A stretch of 64,000 nt of DNA from Thermus sp. 2.9 (GTDB lineage Bacteria > Deinococcota > Deinococci > Deinococcales > Thermaceae). The notes under the pieces are model-generated. The model ran no database searches. It was not told where the DNA came from and saw only the letters and a list, made by a program, of their open reading frames with translations. The stretch spans positions 87,124 to 151,123 of the forward strand of contig NZ_JTJB01000034.1 of assembly GCF_000794385.1 (NCBI RefSeq), given 5' to 3'. Position numbers and translations under genes: made by a program. This document shows positions 55,975-64,000 of the stretch, piece after piece; position 1 is the first letter of the stretch; each line of letters starts with the position of its first letter.

Positions 55975-56745
55975 CTACTCTACCAGGGCGAGGAGGGCTT
56001 CCGCCGCCTTCCTCGCCTCCTCGAGGTCCGGCCTCCCTCCTGGGTAGAAGAGGGCCCGGCTTGCGGCGAGGAGGAGGCCCCTGCCCTTCAAGGGGCTACC
56101 CCCTTGGGCCCCGATGCCGGGAAGGAGAAGGGGAGCGGAAGGCGCCACTTCCCGCACCGCCTTCACCGCCTCGGGGTACGTGGCCCCCACCACCATCCCC
56201 ACCCGGCTCCAAGGGCCTTCCCGCAAGGCCTCCCCTTCCCGGGCCAAGGCCTCCGCCAGGTGAAGGTAAAGGGGCCTTCCCGCCACGGGAAGGTCCTGGA
56301 GAAAGCCCGAGCCCGGGTTGGAGGTTTTGGCCAGGACGAAGACCGCACCCCCGCTTTGCCCGGCCGCCCGGAAGAAGGGGGCGAGGGCGTCCAGGCCCAG
56401 GTAGGGGTTTGCCGTGAGGGCGCTTCCGGGAAACCGGCGGAGGTAGGCCTCGGCGTAGGCCTCCGCCGTGGAGCCAATATCCCCCCGCTTCCCGTCAAAG
56501 ATCACGGGAAGGCCCATGACCCGGGCGGCGCTGGCCAGCTCAACGAGGAGGGCCATCCCCTCAGGGCCCAGGGCCTCAAAGAAGGCGAGCTGGAACTTCA
56601 CCGCCGCCAGGCGCCCCGCCAGGGCCTCAAAGAGCGCCAAGGCGTAGCGGCGCAGGTGGGTGAGGGGCTCGGGCCCGTGGAGGTCGGGCCTTGGGTCCAC
56701 CCCTAGGACCAAGGGAGGGCGTTCTAGGGCCAGGAGAAAGTCCAC
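55975..56745 (-). CDS. pyrF: Orotidine 5'-phosphate decarboxylase
   Basis: A 256-aa TIM-barrel enzyme that makes UMP from [23 protein letters not shown] is the catalytic D-x-K-x-x-D motif of the second PyrF subgroup; [11 protein letters not shown] and the phosphate loop [11 protein letters not shown] agree. GTG 56745 follows TATAGT by seven bases, so it replaces the GTG nine bases upstream that overlaps the box. Five bases separate it from pyrE. It forms a pyrimidine pair with pyrE, ahead of a membrane protein and gpsA. Confidence 0.92.
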   Translation of the reverse strand: MDFLLALERPPLVLGVDPRPDLHGPEPLTHLRRYALALFEALAGRLAAVKFQLAFFEALGPEGMALLVELASAARVMGLPVIFDGKRGDIGSTAEAYAEAYLRRFPGSALTANPYLGLDALAPFFRAAGQSGGAVFVLAKTSNPGSGFLQDLPVAGRPLYLHLAEALAREGEALREGPWSRVGMVVGATYPEAVKAVREVAPSAPLLLPGIGAQGGSPLKGRGLLLAASRALFYPGGRPDLEEARKAAEALLALVE

Positions 56746-56752
56746 GCCCTCC

Positions 56753-56758
56753 ACTATA
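56753..56758 (-). promoter_or_regulatory. Leaderless -10 box for pyrF
   Basis: TATAGT on the minus strand, seven bases from GTG 56745, just after the stop of the VWA gene. It separates the pyrimidine operon from the MoxR operon. Confidence 0.65.
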
Positions 56759-56764
56759 CCGGCC

Positions 56765-57989
56765 TTAGTTAGCCCGCACCTTCTTGTTGAGGAAGTCCAG
56801 GAGCAGGTATTTACCGATGTTCCTAGGGCTTGTGAGGTAGGCCTTGCCCCGGGTGATCTGGGAAAGTTTCTTCACAAAGGCCAAAAGCTCGGGTTCCCGG
56901 GCTAGCATGAAGGTGTGGATGGGGATGCCTTCCCGCCGGGCCAAGGTGGCCTCCTTCAGGGTTTCCGCCAGGATCAAGGGGTCCAGGCCCCAGGCGTTTT
57001 TGTAAATCTCCCCGCTGGGGAGGGTGAGGGCCGAGGGCTTGCCGTCGGTGATGAGGATGATCTGCTTCATCTCCCCGCCCATCTTCCTGAGGAGGGTGCG
57101 GGCGAGCTCCAGCCCCGCCTTGGTGTTGGTGTGGTAGGGGCCCACCTGGGCCAGGGGGAGCTTGGCCAAGGGGATTTCCTCGGCGGTGTCGTGGAAGAGG
57201 ACGAAGCGCACCCGGTCCCCCGGGTACTGGGTGCGGATGAGGTGGGCCAGGGCCAAAGCCACCTTCTTGGCGGGGGTGAAGCGGTCTTCCCCGTAGAGGA
57301 TCATGGAGTGGGAGCAGTCCAGGAGGACCACGGTGCTCATGCTGGCGGTGTACTCCGCCAGGTCTATCACCAGGTCTTCGTGGCTCAGGCCTTCTGGTCC
57401 CTTGGCTGCTATTTTCTTCAGGGTTTCCGGGGTATTGAGCTCCAGGGGGTCTCCCCACTCCCAGGGCTTGGTTTCCCCCGTCTTCTCCACCCCGGGGGCG
57501 TGGTGGGGGGTGGGGTGGAGGCCTGGGGGGGTTGCGGCCCAAGGCGCCAAGGAGCTCCCGCAAACTCTTTAGCCCCAGGAAGTCCGAGGCTTTCTCGGTG
57601 AGCTCCAGGCGGGTTTCCCCCGCCTCGCCCTTGTACCCGCCTTGGACGGGGCTGGTGGGGTCTTCCCCAGGAAGGCGGAGGTAGCCCGCTTCCTGGAGCT
57701 TCTGGATCATGCGCTGGATGGCTTGGTAAAGCCGGGTCTCCTCTTTGCGGTTCGCGAAGCGGGCCTCCCGGAGCCAGTCCTCGGGGACGAGCTCGTTTTT
57801 CAGGAGGGCCTGGAGGAGGGCGTCGTAGAGGTCTTCCAGGCTTGGGGTGCGGTTCGGGTCGGGGTCGTAGCGCTGGAAGGGGTCGGAGAAGCCCGAGTCC
57901 AGGAGAAAGTCTTCCAGGAGGCTTAGGATCTCCTCGGCGGAGAGTTCCTCCAGGTTTCCCTCGTAGCGGCTATACCGGATCGCCTTCAT
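56765..57989 (-). pseudogene. VWA-domain protein (MoxR/RavA partner), single frameshift as given
   Basis: The N-terminal frame starts MKAIRYSRYEGNLEELSAEE and is helical up to [14 protein letters not shown]. At a run of seven G (57525-57531, C on the coding strand) it slips. The C-terminal von Willebrand A domain, in the other frame, has the metal site DCSHSM (DxSxS), [11 protein letters not shown] (Thr) and LITDGKPS (Asp), all intact. Removing one base gives a 407-aa protein. VWA proteins of this type work with MoxR AAA+ ATPases as in RavA-ViaA or the chelatases, to remodel proteins or insert metals. The MoxR gene is in the same operon, three genes upstream. Confidence 0.82.
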
Positions 57990-58368
57990 CCATCCTCCCT
58001 AGAGCCCGTTCCATGAGCTCGGCGTAGCGGGGAAGGCGCTGGTAGATGGCCTTGGCCAAGCCTTCGTTATAGGTGTGGACCGTGAGGTGGCGGTCGTCCG
58101 TCATGGCCAAGCTCAGAAGGGTTTCCTCCTCGTTCCAAAGCCCCACTTCCCGGGCCAGGCGGAATGTGCCCTTGGGGCTTGCCGCCTCGAGGCCCTCCCG
58201 CTCCCTCAAGTAGGCCTGTAGCGCCTTCCAAAAAGCCTCAAAGGTGTATTCAGAGTGCTGGACGGCGGCGTCCCGCTCCACGGGGGTGGGCGCTTCCAGG
58301 AAGGCCACCTCCTTGAGCATGCCCAAGGCTTTGCGGGCGAGGGTGAGGCGCTCTAAAACGCGGCCCAT
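57970..58368 (-). CDS. HEPN-domain protein, HepT/HI0074-like (nucleotidyltransferase substrate-binding)
   Basis: A 132-aa four-helix protein. MTDDRHLTVHTYNEGLA contains R93-x4-H98-x-Y100, the R-x4-H-x-Y motif of HEPN RNases, where the Tyr is the site that MntA-type antitoxins modify in the HepT family. SEYTFEAFWKALQAYLRE in the first half also fits the PF08780-type (HI0074) family. It overlaps the nucleotidyltransferase gene by 16 bases and the VWA gene by 20, so the four genes form one translationally coupled unit. It could be an RNA-cutting toxin held off by its partner. Confidence 0.78.
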   Translation of the reverse strand: MGRVLERLTLARKALGMLKEVAFLEAPTPVERDAAVQHSEYTFEAFWKALQAYLREREGLEAASPKGTFRLAREVGLWNEEETLLSLAMTDDRHLTVHTYNEGLAKAIYQRLPRYAELMERALGRMDEGDPV

Positions 58369-58655
58369 AGGATCCCTTCCTTAAGCACCCGCTCCCGGAA
58401 GGCGGGGTCCACTGAGCTTAGGTCCACCAGGTCTACCCGCCGCACCACCGGGGCTTCCTCCAAGGCCTCCCGCAGGAGGGGAAGGAGAGGAGCAAGGGGT
58501 TTGGGGGCGAGGAGGGCCAGGTCCAGGTCCGAGGCCCGCCCGCCTTCCCCCCGGGCGAAGGAGCCGTAAAGGTACAGCCTGGCCCCTGTCCCCTTCAGGA
58601 AAGGCCCTAAGGCCGCCACCACCGCTTCTCGCTCCCGGGCAAGGTCAGTTCCCAT
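58353..58655 (-). CDS. Minimal nucleotidyltransferase, MntA/HI0073-like
   Basis: A 100-aa protein. [23 protein letters not shown] has G31-S32, then ten residues to D43-x-D45, the G-S-x10-D-x-D motif of minimal nucleotidyltransferases. The further acid is in [10 protein letters not shown]. MntA-like antitoxins attach AMP to a Tyr of their HEPN partner. ATG 58655 overlaps the end of the MoxR gene by 11 bases. It is the antitoxin candidate of the pair with the next gene. Confidence 0.85.
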   Translation of the reverse strand: MGTDLAREREAVVAALGPFLKGTGARLYLYGSFARGEGGRASDLDLALLAPKPLAPLLPLLREALEEAPVVRRVDLVDLSSVDPAFRERVLKEGILWAAF

Positions 58656-60039
58656 AGCCCCGCGTCCTTTCCGCCGCTTGGTAGCTGGCCTCGCCCCGGG
58701 CGAGCTTCCTCCGGCCCACGAGGCCCTCCAGGACGAACTCCGCCGCGGAGAGGAGAAGCTCGGGAACCTCGCCCTCCACCAGGGTACGGGCCGCTTCCAA
58801 AAGCCCCGGAACCTCGGCCAGCGCCGCCAACGCTTCTTCCAGGCCCCCCTCGGGCAAGGTGAGCAGGTTCCCCGCCTCAAAGTGGGCCACGATGGGCTCG
58901 GTCCTCAAGCGGTAGCGGGGGAGGACGAGGCCGAAGGCCCGTTGGATGAGCTCCTTGGCCACCCGCTCCGCCCCCTGCAGCTCCCCCTCGTACTCCAGCT
59001 CCAGCTTCCCCGTGATGGCGGGAAGCCCCTGGTAGAGGTCCAGGGGCCGGGCCACGGGCCGGATGCCCAAAAGAAGGGCCCGCCTTTCGGCGCTCGCCGC
59101 CACCACCTCCAGGAGGCTGATGGGGAGGCGCTGGCTCACCCCAGCGCTCTGGTCCACCCGGCGGTCCTCCCGGGCGGCGAAGGCCACCGCCTCCACGGAA
59201 AGCCGCACCCACTCCGGCACCTCCACCCCTTCGGGCACGTAGGCCTCCTGGGCGCTGATTTTGGCTCCTTCTTCCAGGCTTCGTGGGTAGTGGGTGCGGA
59301 TCTCGCTCCCGATGCGGTCCTTTAGGGGGGTGACGATGCGGCCCCGGGCGGTGTAGTCCTGGGGGTTGGCGGTGAAGACGAGCCAGACGTCCAGGGGGAG
59401 GCGGATGGGATAGCCCCGGATCTGGATGTCGCCCTCCTCGAGGATGTTGAACAGCGCCACCTGCACCTTGGGGGCCAGGTCGGCGAGCTCGTTCACGGCG
59501 AAGAGGCCCCGGTTGGCCCGGGGAAGGAGGCCGTAGTGGATGCTCTCCAAATCCGCCATCCCCGTGCCCCGCCGCGCCGCCTTGATGGGGTCCATGTCCC
59601 CCAGGAGGTCAGCCACGGTGGTGTCGGGGGTGGCGAGCTTTTCCACGTAGCGCTCCTCCCGCCCCACCCAGACGATGGGGGCCTCGTCCCCGGCTTCTTC
59701 CACCAGCCTTTTCCCCTCGGGGGAGATGGGGGCGAGAGGGTTGTCGCGAAGCTCGGTGGGCAGGGCGGGGATCTCCTCGTCCAGGAGGCTCACCAGGCTC
59801 CGGAGGATCCGGCTTTTCGCCTGGCCCCGGGTGCCCAGGAGGATGAAGTTCTGCTTGGCCAGGATGGCTTGGACCAGGGCGGGGATCACCGTGTCCTCGT
59901 AGCCGTGGATGCCCGGGAAAAGCCTTTCCCCCCGCCTGAGCTTCTCCCGGAGGTTTTCCCGGGCCTCGTCCTTCACCGTGCGCCGGAGCTTTTCCAGGGG
60001 GTAGGTGCGCTTGAGCTCGCCTAAGGTCTTGGCCTTCAC
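58645..60039 (-). CDS. MoxR/magnesium-chelatase-type AAA+ ATPase
   Basis: A 464-aa ATPase. Walker A is [14 protein letters not shown], Walker B is [25 protein letters not shown], with sensor 1 in [26 protein letters not shown] and sensor 2/arginine regions downstream. Insertion loops typical of the MoxR/chelatase clade are seen around [14 protein letters not shown]. It probably forms hexamers and works with the VWA protein. The start is GTG 60039, seven bases after TAAACT. No other family domain is fused. Confidence 0.85.
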   Translation of the reverse strand: MKAKTLGELKRTYPLEKLRRTVKDEARENLREKLRRGERLFPGIHGYEDTVIPALVQAILAKQNFILLGTRGQAKSRILRSLVSLLDEEIPALPTELRDNPLAPISPEGKRLVEEAGDEAPIVWVGREERYVEKLATPDTTVADLLGDMDPIKAARRGTGMADLESIHYGLLPRANRGLFAVNELADLAPKVQVALFNILEEGDIQIRGYPIRLPLDVWLVFTANPQDYTARGRIVTPLKDRIGSEIRTHYPRSLEEGAKISAQEAYVPEGVEVPEWVRLSVEAVAFAAREDRRVDQSAGVSQRLPISLLEVVAASAERRALLLGIRPVARPLDLYQGLPAITGKLELEYEGELQGAERVAKELIQRAFGLVLPRYRLRTEPIVAHFEAGNLLTLPEGGLEEALAALAEVPGLLEAARTLVEGEVPELLLSAAEFVLEGLVGRRKLARGEASYQAAERTRGYGN

Positions 60040-60046
60040 CCTTTCC

Positions 60047-60052
60047 AGTTTA
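60047..60052 (-). promoter_or_regulatory. Leaderless -10 box for the MoxR operon
   Basis: TAAACT on the minus strand, seven bases before GTG 60039. GGAAAGG in the gap could also aid ribosome binding. Confidence 0.55.
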
Positions 60053-60131
60053 GGGTGTCCGGGAATAGGGGTGTGTGTCCCGGGTCGCCCTGCGTTGCTC
60101 CTTGCCTAACGCCCTTCTCATGGCGAAGGGG

Positions 60132-60137
60132 TATCTT
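60132..60137 (+). promoter_or_regulatory. Possible leaderless -10 box for hslV
   Basis: TATCTT lies six bases before GTG 60144. It supports that start over the ATG at 60120 or the start at 60075. Confidence 0.4.
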
Positions 60138-60143
60138 GGCGGC

Positions 60144-60686
60144 GTGGAGATCCACGGCACCACCATCCTGGCCGTCCGCAAGGACGGGGTCACGGCCTTG
60201 GCCGGGGACGGCCAGGTGACCTTTGGCCAGACGGTTCTTAAGCGCGGGGCGGTGAAGGTGCGGAAACTGGAGGTGGGGGAGGGAGTCCTGGTGGGCTTCG
60301 CTGGGGGGGTGGCAGATGCCTTGGCCCTTCTGGAGCGCTTCGAGGAGAAGCTCAAGGAGGCCAAGGGCGCCCTCTTGAGGGGGGCGGTGGAAACCGCCAA
60401 GCTCTGGCGCATGGACCGGGTCCTCCGCCACCTTCAGGCCATGATCGTGGCCGCCGACCGGGAAACCATGGTCCTCCTATCGGGAAGCGGCGAGGTCATC
60501 ACCCCGGAAGAGCCCCTATTGGCGGTGGGCTCGGGGGGGCCGTACGCCTTGGCCGCCGCCAAGGCCCTTTACCGCCACTCTGGGCTTTCCGCCCGGGAGA
60601 TCGCCGAGGAGGCCATAAGGATCGCCGCTGAGGTGGACCTTTACACCTCGGGCCAGGTCACCGTTCTCACCCTGGGGGAAGCATGA
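60144..60686 (+). CDS. hslV: ATP-dependent protease HslVU, peptidase subunit HslV
   Basis: A proteasome-like peptidase of about 180 aa. The catalytic threonine follows a short propeptide: [26 protein letters not shown], with cleavage before the first Thr (residue 6). The GDGQVTFG and [14 protein letters not shown] motifs and [15 protein letters not shown] are typical. GTG 60144 is chosen as it gives the short leader common in the family; ATG 60120 would add eight residues. hslU overlaps the stop by four bases. Confidence 0.9.
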   Translation: MEIHGTTILAVRKDGVTALAGDGQVTFGQTVLKRGAVKVRKLEVGEGVLVGFAGGVADALALLERFEEKLKEAKGALLRGAVETAKLWRMDRVLRHLQAMIVAADRETMVLLSGSGEVITPEEPLLAVGSGGPYALAAAKALYRHSGLSAREIAEEAIRIAAEVDLYTSGQVTVLTLGEA

Positions 60687-61933
60687 ACCTCACGCCCGCC
60701 GAGATCGTTCGGGAGCTTTCCAAGCACATCGTGGGCCAGGAGGCGGCCAAGCGGGCCGTGGCCGTGGCCTTGCGCAACCGCTACCGCAGGAAGCAACTGC
60801 CCCCCGAGATCGCCCGGGAGGTGACGCCCAAGAACATCCTCATGATCGGGCCCACGGGGGTGGGGAAAACGGAGATCGCCCGCCGCCTGGCCCGCCTGGC
60901 GGGGGCCCCGTTCGTCAAGGTGGAGGCCACCAAGTTCACCGAGGTGGGCTACGTGGGCCGGGACGTGGACTCCATCGTGCGTGACCTGGCGGAGGCCAGC
61001 TACCAGCTCGTTTTGGAGGAGATGAAGAAGAAGGTGGAGGAAAAGGCCCTGGCCTTCGCCGAGGAGGAGCTCGCCACCCTTCTAAGGGCCTCCGTGGCCG
61101 AGGTCCGCTCAGGGCGGCTGGACGGCCTTTCCGTGGAGGTGCAGGTGGAGGAGGAGGTGAGCCTGCCCTTCATGGGGGTACTGGGGGGTGAAGGGTTCGG
61201 CGGCATGGGGGAGATGCTCAAAGGGCTTCTCCCCAAGCGGCCCGCCCGCAAGCGCATGACGGTGAAGGAGGCGCGGGAGGTGCTGAAGAACCAGCACGCC
61301 GAGCGCCTCATTGACAAGGAGGAGCTCAAGGAGGAGGCGCGGCGCCGGGCCCAGGAGGAGGGGATCGTCTTCATTGACGAGATTGACAAGGTGGCCCGTA
61401 GGGAAGGCACCGTGGGCCCGGACGTTTCCGGGGAGGGGGTGCAGCGGGACCTCTTGCCCATCGTGGAGGGCACGGTGGTCTCCACCCGCATCGGCCCCAT
61501 TTCCACGGAGCACGTCCTCTTCATCGCCGCTGGGGCCTTCCACGTGGCCAAGCCCTCGGACCTGATCCCCGAGCTCCAGGGGCGGTTTCCCATCCGGGTG
61601 GAGCTTTCCCCCTTGGGCCCGGAGGAGTTTTTCCGCATCCTGAAGGAGCCGGAGAACTCCCTCATCCGCCAGTACACCGAGCTCCTTAAGGCCGACGGTA
61701 CCGAGCTCGTCTTTCACGAGGACGCCCTCTGGGCCATCGCCGAGGCGGCCCACCGGGCCAACCGGGAGCTGGAGGACATCGGGGCCCGGAGACTCGCCAC
61801 GGTGCTGGAACGGGTTTTGGAAGAGGTGAGCTTTCAGACCGACCTCGGGCGGGTGGAGATCACCCGGGCTTACGTGGAAAAGCGGCTGGAGGAGGTCTTC
61901 GCCTCCCCCGACTTGACGCGGTTTGTGCTTTAA
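60683..61933 (+). CDS. hslU: HslU ATPase subunit (ClpY)
   Basis: A 416-aa AAA+ unfoldase for HslV. Walker [14 protein letters not shown], the pore loop [13 protein letters not shown], Walker [11 protein letters not shown] and the C-terminal tail FVL that docks into HslV are all present. The intermediate (I) domain, about residues 110-210, is shorter than in E. coli. It overlaps hslV by ATGA. Confidence 0.96.
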   Translation: MNLTPAEIVRELSKHIVGQEAAKRAVAVALRNRYRRKQLPPEIAREVTPKNILMIGPTGVGKTEIARRLARLAGAPFVKVEATKFTEVGYVGRDVDSIVRDLAEASYQLVLEEMKKKVEEKALAFAEEELATLLRASVAEVRSGRLDGLSVEVQVEEEVSLPFMGVLGGEGFGGMGEMLKGLLPKRPARKRMTVKEAREVLKNQHAERLIDKEELKEEARRRAQEEGIVFIDEIDKVARREGTVGPDVSGEGVQRDLLPIVEGTVVSTRIGPISTEHVLFIAAGAFHVAKPSDLIPELQGRFPIRVELSPLGPEEFFRILKEPENSLIRQYTELLKADGTELVFHEDALWAIAEAAHRANRELEDIGARRLATVLERVLEEVSFQTDLGRVEITRAYVEKRLEEVFASPDLTRFVL

Positions 61934-61954
61934 ACTCTTTGGAGGAGGTTTGGC

Positions 61955-63022
61955 ATGCGTTGGTTGCTTTTGGCCCTGAGCTTGCTGGCGGTTCTCACCT
62001 TGGCCCAGACCCCTCCGCCCTCAGCGGGGCAGACGGCCACCCAGGATGCCTTGAAGCTGGGGGTGCAGCTTTACGCTTTGGGGCGGTACGAGGCGGCCCT
62101 CGAGGCCTTTGAGCGGGCGGCCAAGGAGAGGCCCCAAGACCCGGATGTCCTCTACTGGCTGGCCCGGGCCCAGCTCAAGGTGGGCCTATTGAACCCGGCC
62201 TTGGAAAACGCCAAGGGCCTGGTGGCCAAGAACCCCCGCTACATCGGGGGCTACATGGTCCTTGCGGAGGCCTACATCGCCCTTTACCGGGCCAGCGAGG
62301 ACCGGGAGAAGGGGAAGGCGTACCTGGACCAAGCCTTGAGCGTCCTTCGCGATGCGGAGCGCATCAACCCCCGCTACGCCCCCCTCTTCGCCCAGCGGGG
62401 TTTGGTCTACGCCCTCTCGGGCCAGGTGGACAAGGCGGAGGACGGCTTCAAGAAAGCCCTTTCCTTGCAGGACACCCCCGAGGTGCGCCTGGCGCTGGCG
62501 GAGCTTTACTTGGCGGCGGGGCGGCTGGACGAGGCCTTGGAGCAGTACGCGCGGGCCCTCCAGCTGGCCCCGAAGGACGCCGACTTAAGGGTGCGCTACG
62601 CCTCGGCCCTCCTCCTCAAGGGCCGGGCGGAGGAGGCGGCCAGGGCGTTGGAGGAGGGGCACAAGCTCAAGCCCCTGGACGCCGAGGGATGGTATACCCT
62701 GGGGCAGGCGTACGTGGCCCTAGGTCGGATGAAGGAGGCGGGGATGGCCTTGGAGAACGCCATCGCCCTGGCCCCCTTGCGCTTTCCGGCCGCCTACTAC
62801 TACCTGGGCCTGGTTTACTTGGCCCTGGGGGATGCCCAGAAGGCCAAAAGCCGGCTCACGGTGGCCGTGCGCTTGGAGCCCAAGCGGCCCGAGTACCGCT
62901 ACCAGCTTTGCTTGGCCAACGAGAAGCTCGGGGATAAGGAAGGGGCCCGCTACCAGTGCCAGGAGGCGCTGAAGCTAAAACCCGGCTACAAGGAGGCGGA
63001 GGAGGTCCTGCGCCGGCTTTAG
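61955..63022 (+). CDS. TPR-repeat secreted protein
   Basis: A 355-aa protein with a signal peptide (WLLLALSLLAVLTLAQ) and about eight tetratricopeptide repeats from residue 30 to the end, for instance GVQLYALGRYEAALEAFERA and YTLGQAYVALGRMKEAGMAL. Such periplasmic TPR proteins hold assemblies together; the partners are unknown. GGAGGAGGTTT precedes ATG 61955. It is followed by a clear terminator, so it is the last gene of the hslVU unit or a unit of its own. Confidence 0.85.
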   Translation: MRWLLLALSLLAVLTLAQTPPPSAGQTATQDALKLGVQLYALGRYEAALEAFERAAKERPQDPDVLYWLARAQLKVGLLNPALENAKGLVAKNPRYIGGYMVLAEAYIALYRASEDREKGKAYLDQALSVLRDAERINPRYAPLFAQRGLVYALSGQVDKAEDGFKKALSLQDTPEVRLALAELYLAAGRLDEALEQYARALQLAPKDADLRVRYASALLLKGRAEEAARALEEGHKLKPLDAEGWYTLGQAYVALGRMKEAGMALENAIALAPLRFPAAYYYLGLVYLALGDAQKAKSRLTVAVRLEPKRPEYRYQLCLANEKLGDKEGARYQCQEALKLKPGYKEAEEVLRRL

Positions 63023-63033
63023 CCGGACCCCGG

Positions 63034-63067
63034 GGCCCTGGGGGCTTTGTGCTCCCAGGGCTTTTTT
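63034..63067 (+). terminator. Intrinsic terminator after the TPR gene
   Basis: An eight-base-pair stem (GCCCTGGG and CCCAGGGC) with an 11-base loop, followed by CTTTTTTATT. Confidence 0.85.
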
Positions 63068-63100
63068 ATTGGGCGAGGGAGGGCTATCGTGAGGGGGTCT

Positions 63101-63832
63101 ATGTGGCGTTACGAGGGGGGGCGCTTCTCGGCGGAAAGCTTTCCCCTGCCTGAAGAGGCCTGCCTTCTCCTGGTGGTGAACGGCGAGCCCTGGACCGCTT
63201 TGAGCTACACCCCCGGAGATGAGGCTTACTTGGCCTTGGGCCACCTCCATCTAAGCGGGGTCCTACCCAGCCTGGAGGGAGTTCGGGTTCTGGTGGGGGA
63301 GGGGATGGTCTTGGTGGACCTTCCCCGCACCCCTATGCGGGGCGTGGGGGTAAGGGATAGCGGCTGCGCCGCTGGATTGCGTTTTGGCGAGCCCAAGCTG
63401 ATTCCTCTCCCCCAGGTTCCTTTGGGCCCGGAGCTACCCATTCGCCTCCTCGCTGAGCTTCGCGCCCGCGCCCGGGCCTACGCCCGCACCCGGGGCATCC
63501 ACGGCGCCGCCCTCTTTGACCTCGAGGGCAACCTCCTCTACCTCAACGAGGACATCGGCCGCCACAACGCCATGGACCGCTTGGCGGGGTTCATGCTGGC
63601 GGAGGGCATCGGTCCGCCCGTGCTCGTGGCCTCCACGGGCCGGGTGAGCCTGGAGATGGCGGCCAAAGCGGTGGGCATGGGGGCGGTGCTCCTGGCAAGC
63701 CGCACCGGGGCCACCGCACCCGCGGTAGCCCTGGCCCACCGATACGGCCTAGCCCTGGCGGCCTACGTGCGCCCCACGGGCTACCGCCTCTATGCCCCAG
63801 GAGGGATGCCCGTGGGGGAGGGGGTCCTCTAA
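63101..63832 (+). CDS. fdhD: FdhD-family sulfur carrier (formate dehydrogenase accessory protein)
   Basis: A 243-aa protein that moves sulfur from a desulfurase to the Mo/W-bis-MGD cofactor of formate dehydrogenases. The core [19 protein letters not shown] and [19 protein letters not shown], then [13 protein letters not shown], are the family hallmarks. The redox motif reads RDSGCAAG: only the first of the two cysteines of the usual C-x2-C is kept. GAGGGGGT precedes ATG 63101; GTG 63089 is possible. No formate dehydrogenase gene is nearby. It overlaps the convergent tatA by three bases. Confidence 0.88.
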   Translation: MWRYEGGRFSAESFPLPEEACLLLVVNGEPWTALSYTPGDEAYLALGHLHLSGVLPSLEGVRVLVGEGMVLVDLPRTPMRGVGVRDSGCAAGLRFGEPKLIPLPQVPLGPELPIRLLAELRARARAYARTRGIHGAALFDLEGNLLYLNEDIGRHNAMDRLAGFMLAEGIGPPVLVASTGRVSLEMAAKAVGMGAVLLASRTGATAPAVALAHRYGLALAAYVRPTGYRLYAPGGMPVGEGVL

Positions 63833-63993
63833 GCCTTGGGCTCTTCCTTCTTTTCCTCGCCCTCCTGGAGGCCTTTCTTGAACTCCCGAGCCGACTGGCC
63901 GATGCCCCGAGCGAGCTCGGGAAGCTTTTTGGCGCCGAAGAGGAGGAGGATGACCAGAAGGATGAGGAGGATTTCCACCGGACCTAAGCGCAT
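63829..63993 (-). CDS. tatA: Twin-arginine translocase subunit TatA
   Basis: A 54-aa protein: one membrane helix ([22 protein letters not shown]), the FGAKKLPEL hinge, an amphipathic helix ([18 protein letters not shown]) and an acidic-basic tail. These are the full features of TatA/E, which forms the pore for folded proteins. ATG 63993 is seven bases from the window edge, so the promoter and upstream gene are not visible. Substrates probably include cofactor-bearing enzymes of the kind FdhD serves. Confidence 0.92.
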   Translation of the reverse strand: MRLGPVEILLILLVILLLFGAKKLPELARGIGQSAREFKKGLQEGEEKKEEPKA

Positions 63994-64000
63994 GGGCCCA

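Noticed and set aside
60075..60143. Longer N-terminus of HslV from upstream starts at 60075 or 60120
   Set aside because: The catalytic threonine must lie after a short propeptide; the GTG at 60144 gives five residues before it and has a -10 box at leaderless spacing. Extra residues upstream look unlike the family.

Overview
The window is high-GC (about two thirds G+C), almost fully coding bacterial DNA that I assign to the genus Thermus. The grounds are a complete V/A-type ATPase operon (G-I-K-E-C-F-A-B-D) very close to that of T. thermophilus, an SdrP regulator, an RlmO-type rRNA methyltransferase, a family 4 uracil-DNA glycosylase start, many ATGA/GTGA overlaps, and a recurrent TANNNT box 6-8 bases before a start codon (leaderless promoters). 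I cannot name the species.

Layout. 1-9.5 kb: start of a uracil-DNA glycosylase, a membrane-anchored kinase-like protein, hisD (frameshifted), a BtuF-like protein, a subtilase lipoprotein, an LCP cell-wall ligase, tRNA-Leu(UAA), a PD-(D/E)XK nuclease-like protein and murJ. 9.6-13.7 kb (minus): a metallo-hydrolase, Ser/Thr kinase and acyl-CoA synthetase operon, plus two small unknown genes. 13.7-17 kb: a tungsten/molybdenum aldehyde oxidoreductase, a small membrane protein and rlmO. 17-25.5 kb: the V-ATPase operon, with an intrinsic-terminator-like hairpin right after the proteolipid (c-ring) gene. 25.5-36.6 kb (minus): acnA (frameshifted) and a MarR-controlled RND efflux operon with two TolC-type genes. 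36.6-45 kb: CorC/HlyC protein, cytidine deaminase, a three-gene operon of unknown role, L-serine dehydratase beta subunit, a histidine kinase and lepA. 45-49.4 kb: gyrA, cutA, a nucleotidyltransferase with a small partner, and sdrP. 49.4-53.4 kb: a DUF502 pseudogene, a two-component pair (kinase frameshifted), an IscU/SufU scaffold and a hydrolase. 53.4-60 kb (minus): a MoxR AAA+ ATPase, an MntA/HepT-like nucleotidyltransferase-HEPN pair and a VWA protein in one operon, then pyrF, pyrE, a SpoIIM-like protein and gpsA. 60-64 kb: hslV-hslU, a TPR protein, fdhD and tatA.

Six genes are not intact. hisD, acnA, a histidine kinase, pyrE and the VWA gene can each be restored to a full-length frame by one-to-five-base corrections, nearly all in homopolymer runs. 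This looks like sequencing or assembly error more than decay. The DUF502 gene carries a nonsense codon, frameshifts and an internal deletion and looks genuinely dead.

The most unusual arrangements are the MNT-HEPN (toxin-antitoxin-like) pair embedded between a MoxR ATPase and its VWA partner, a 17-bp divergent intergenic region whose two leaderless promoters share one -10 element, and the terminator-like hairpin inside the ATPase operon.
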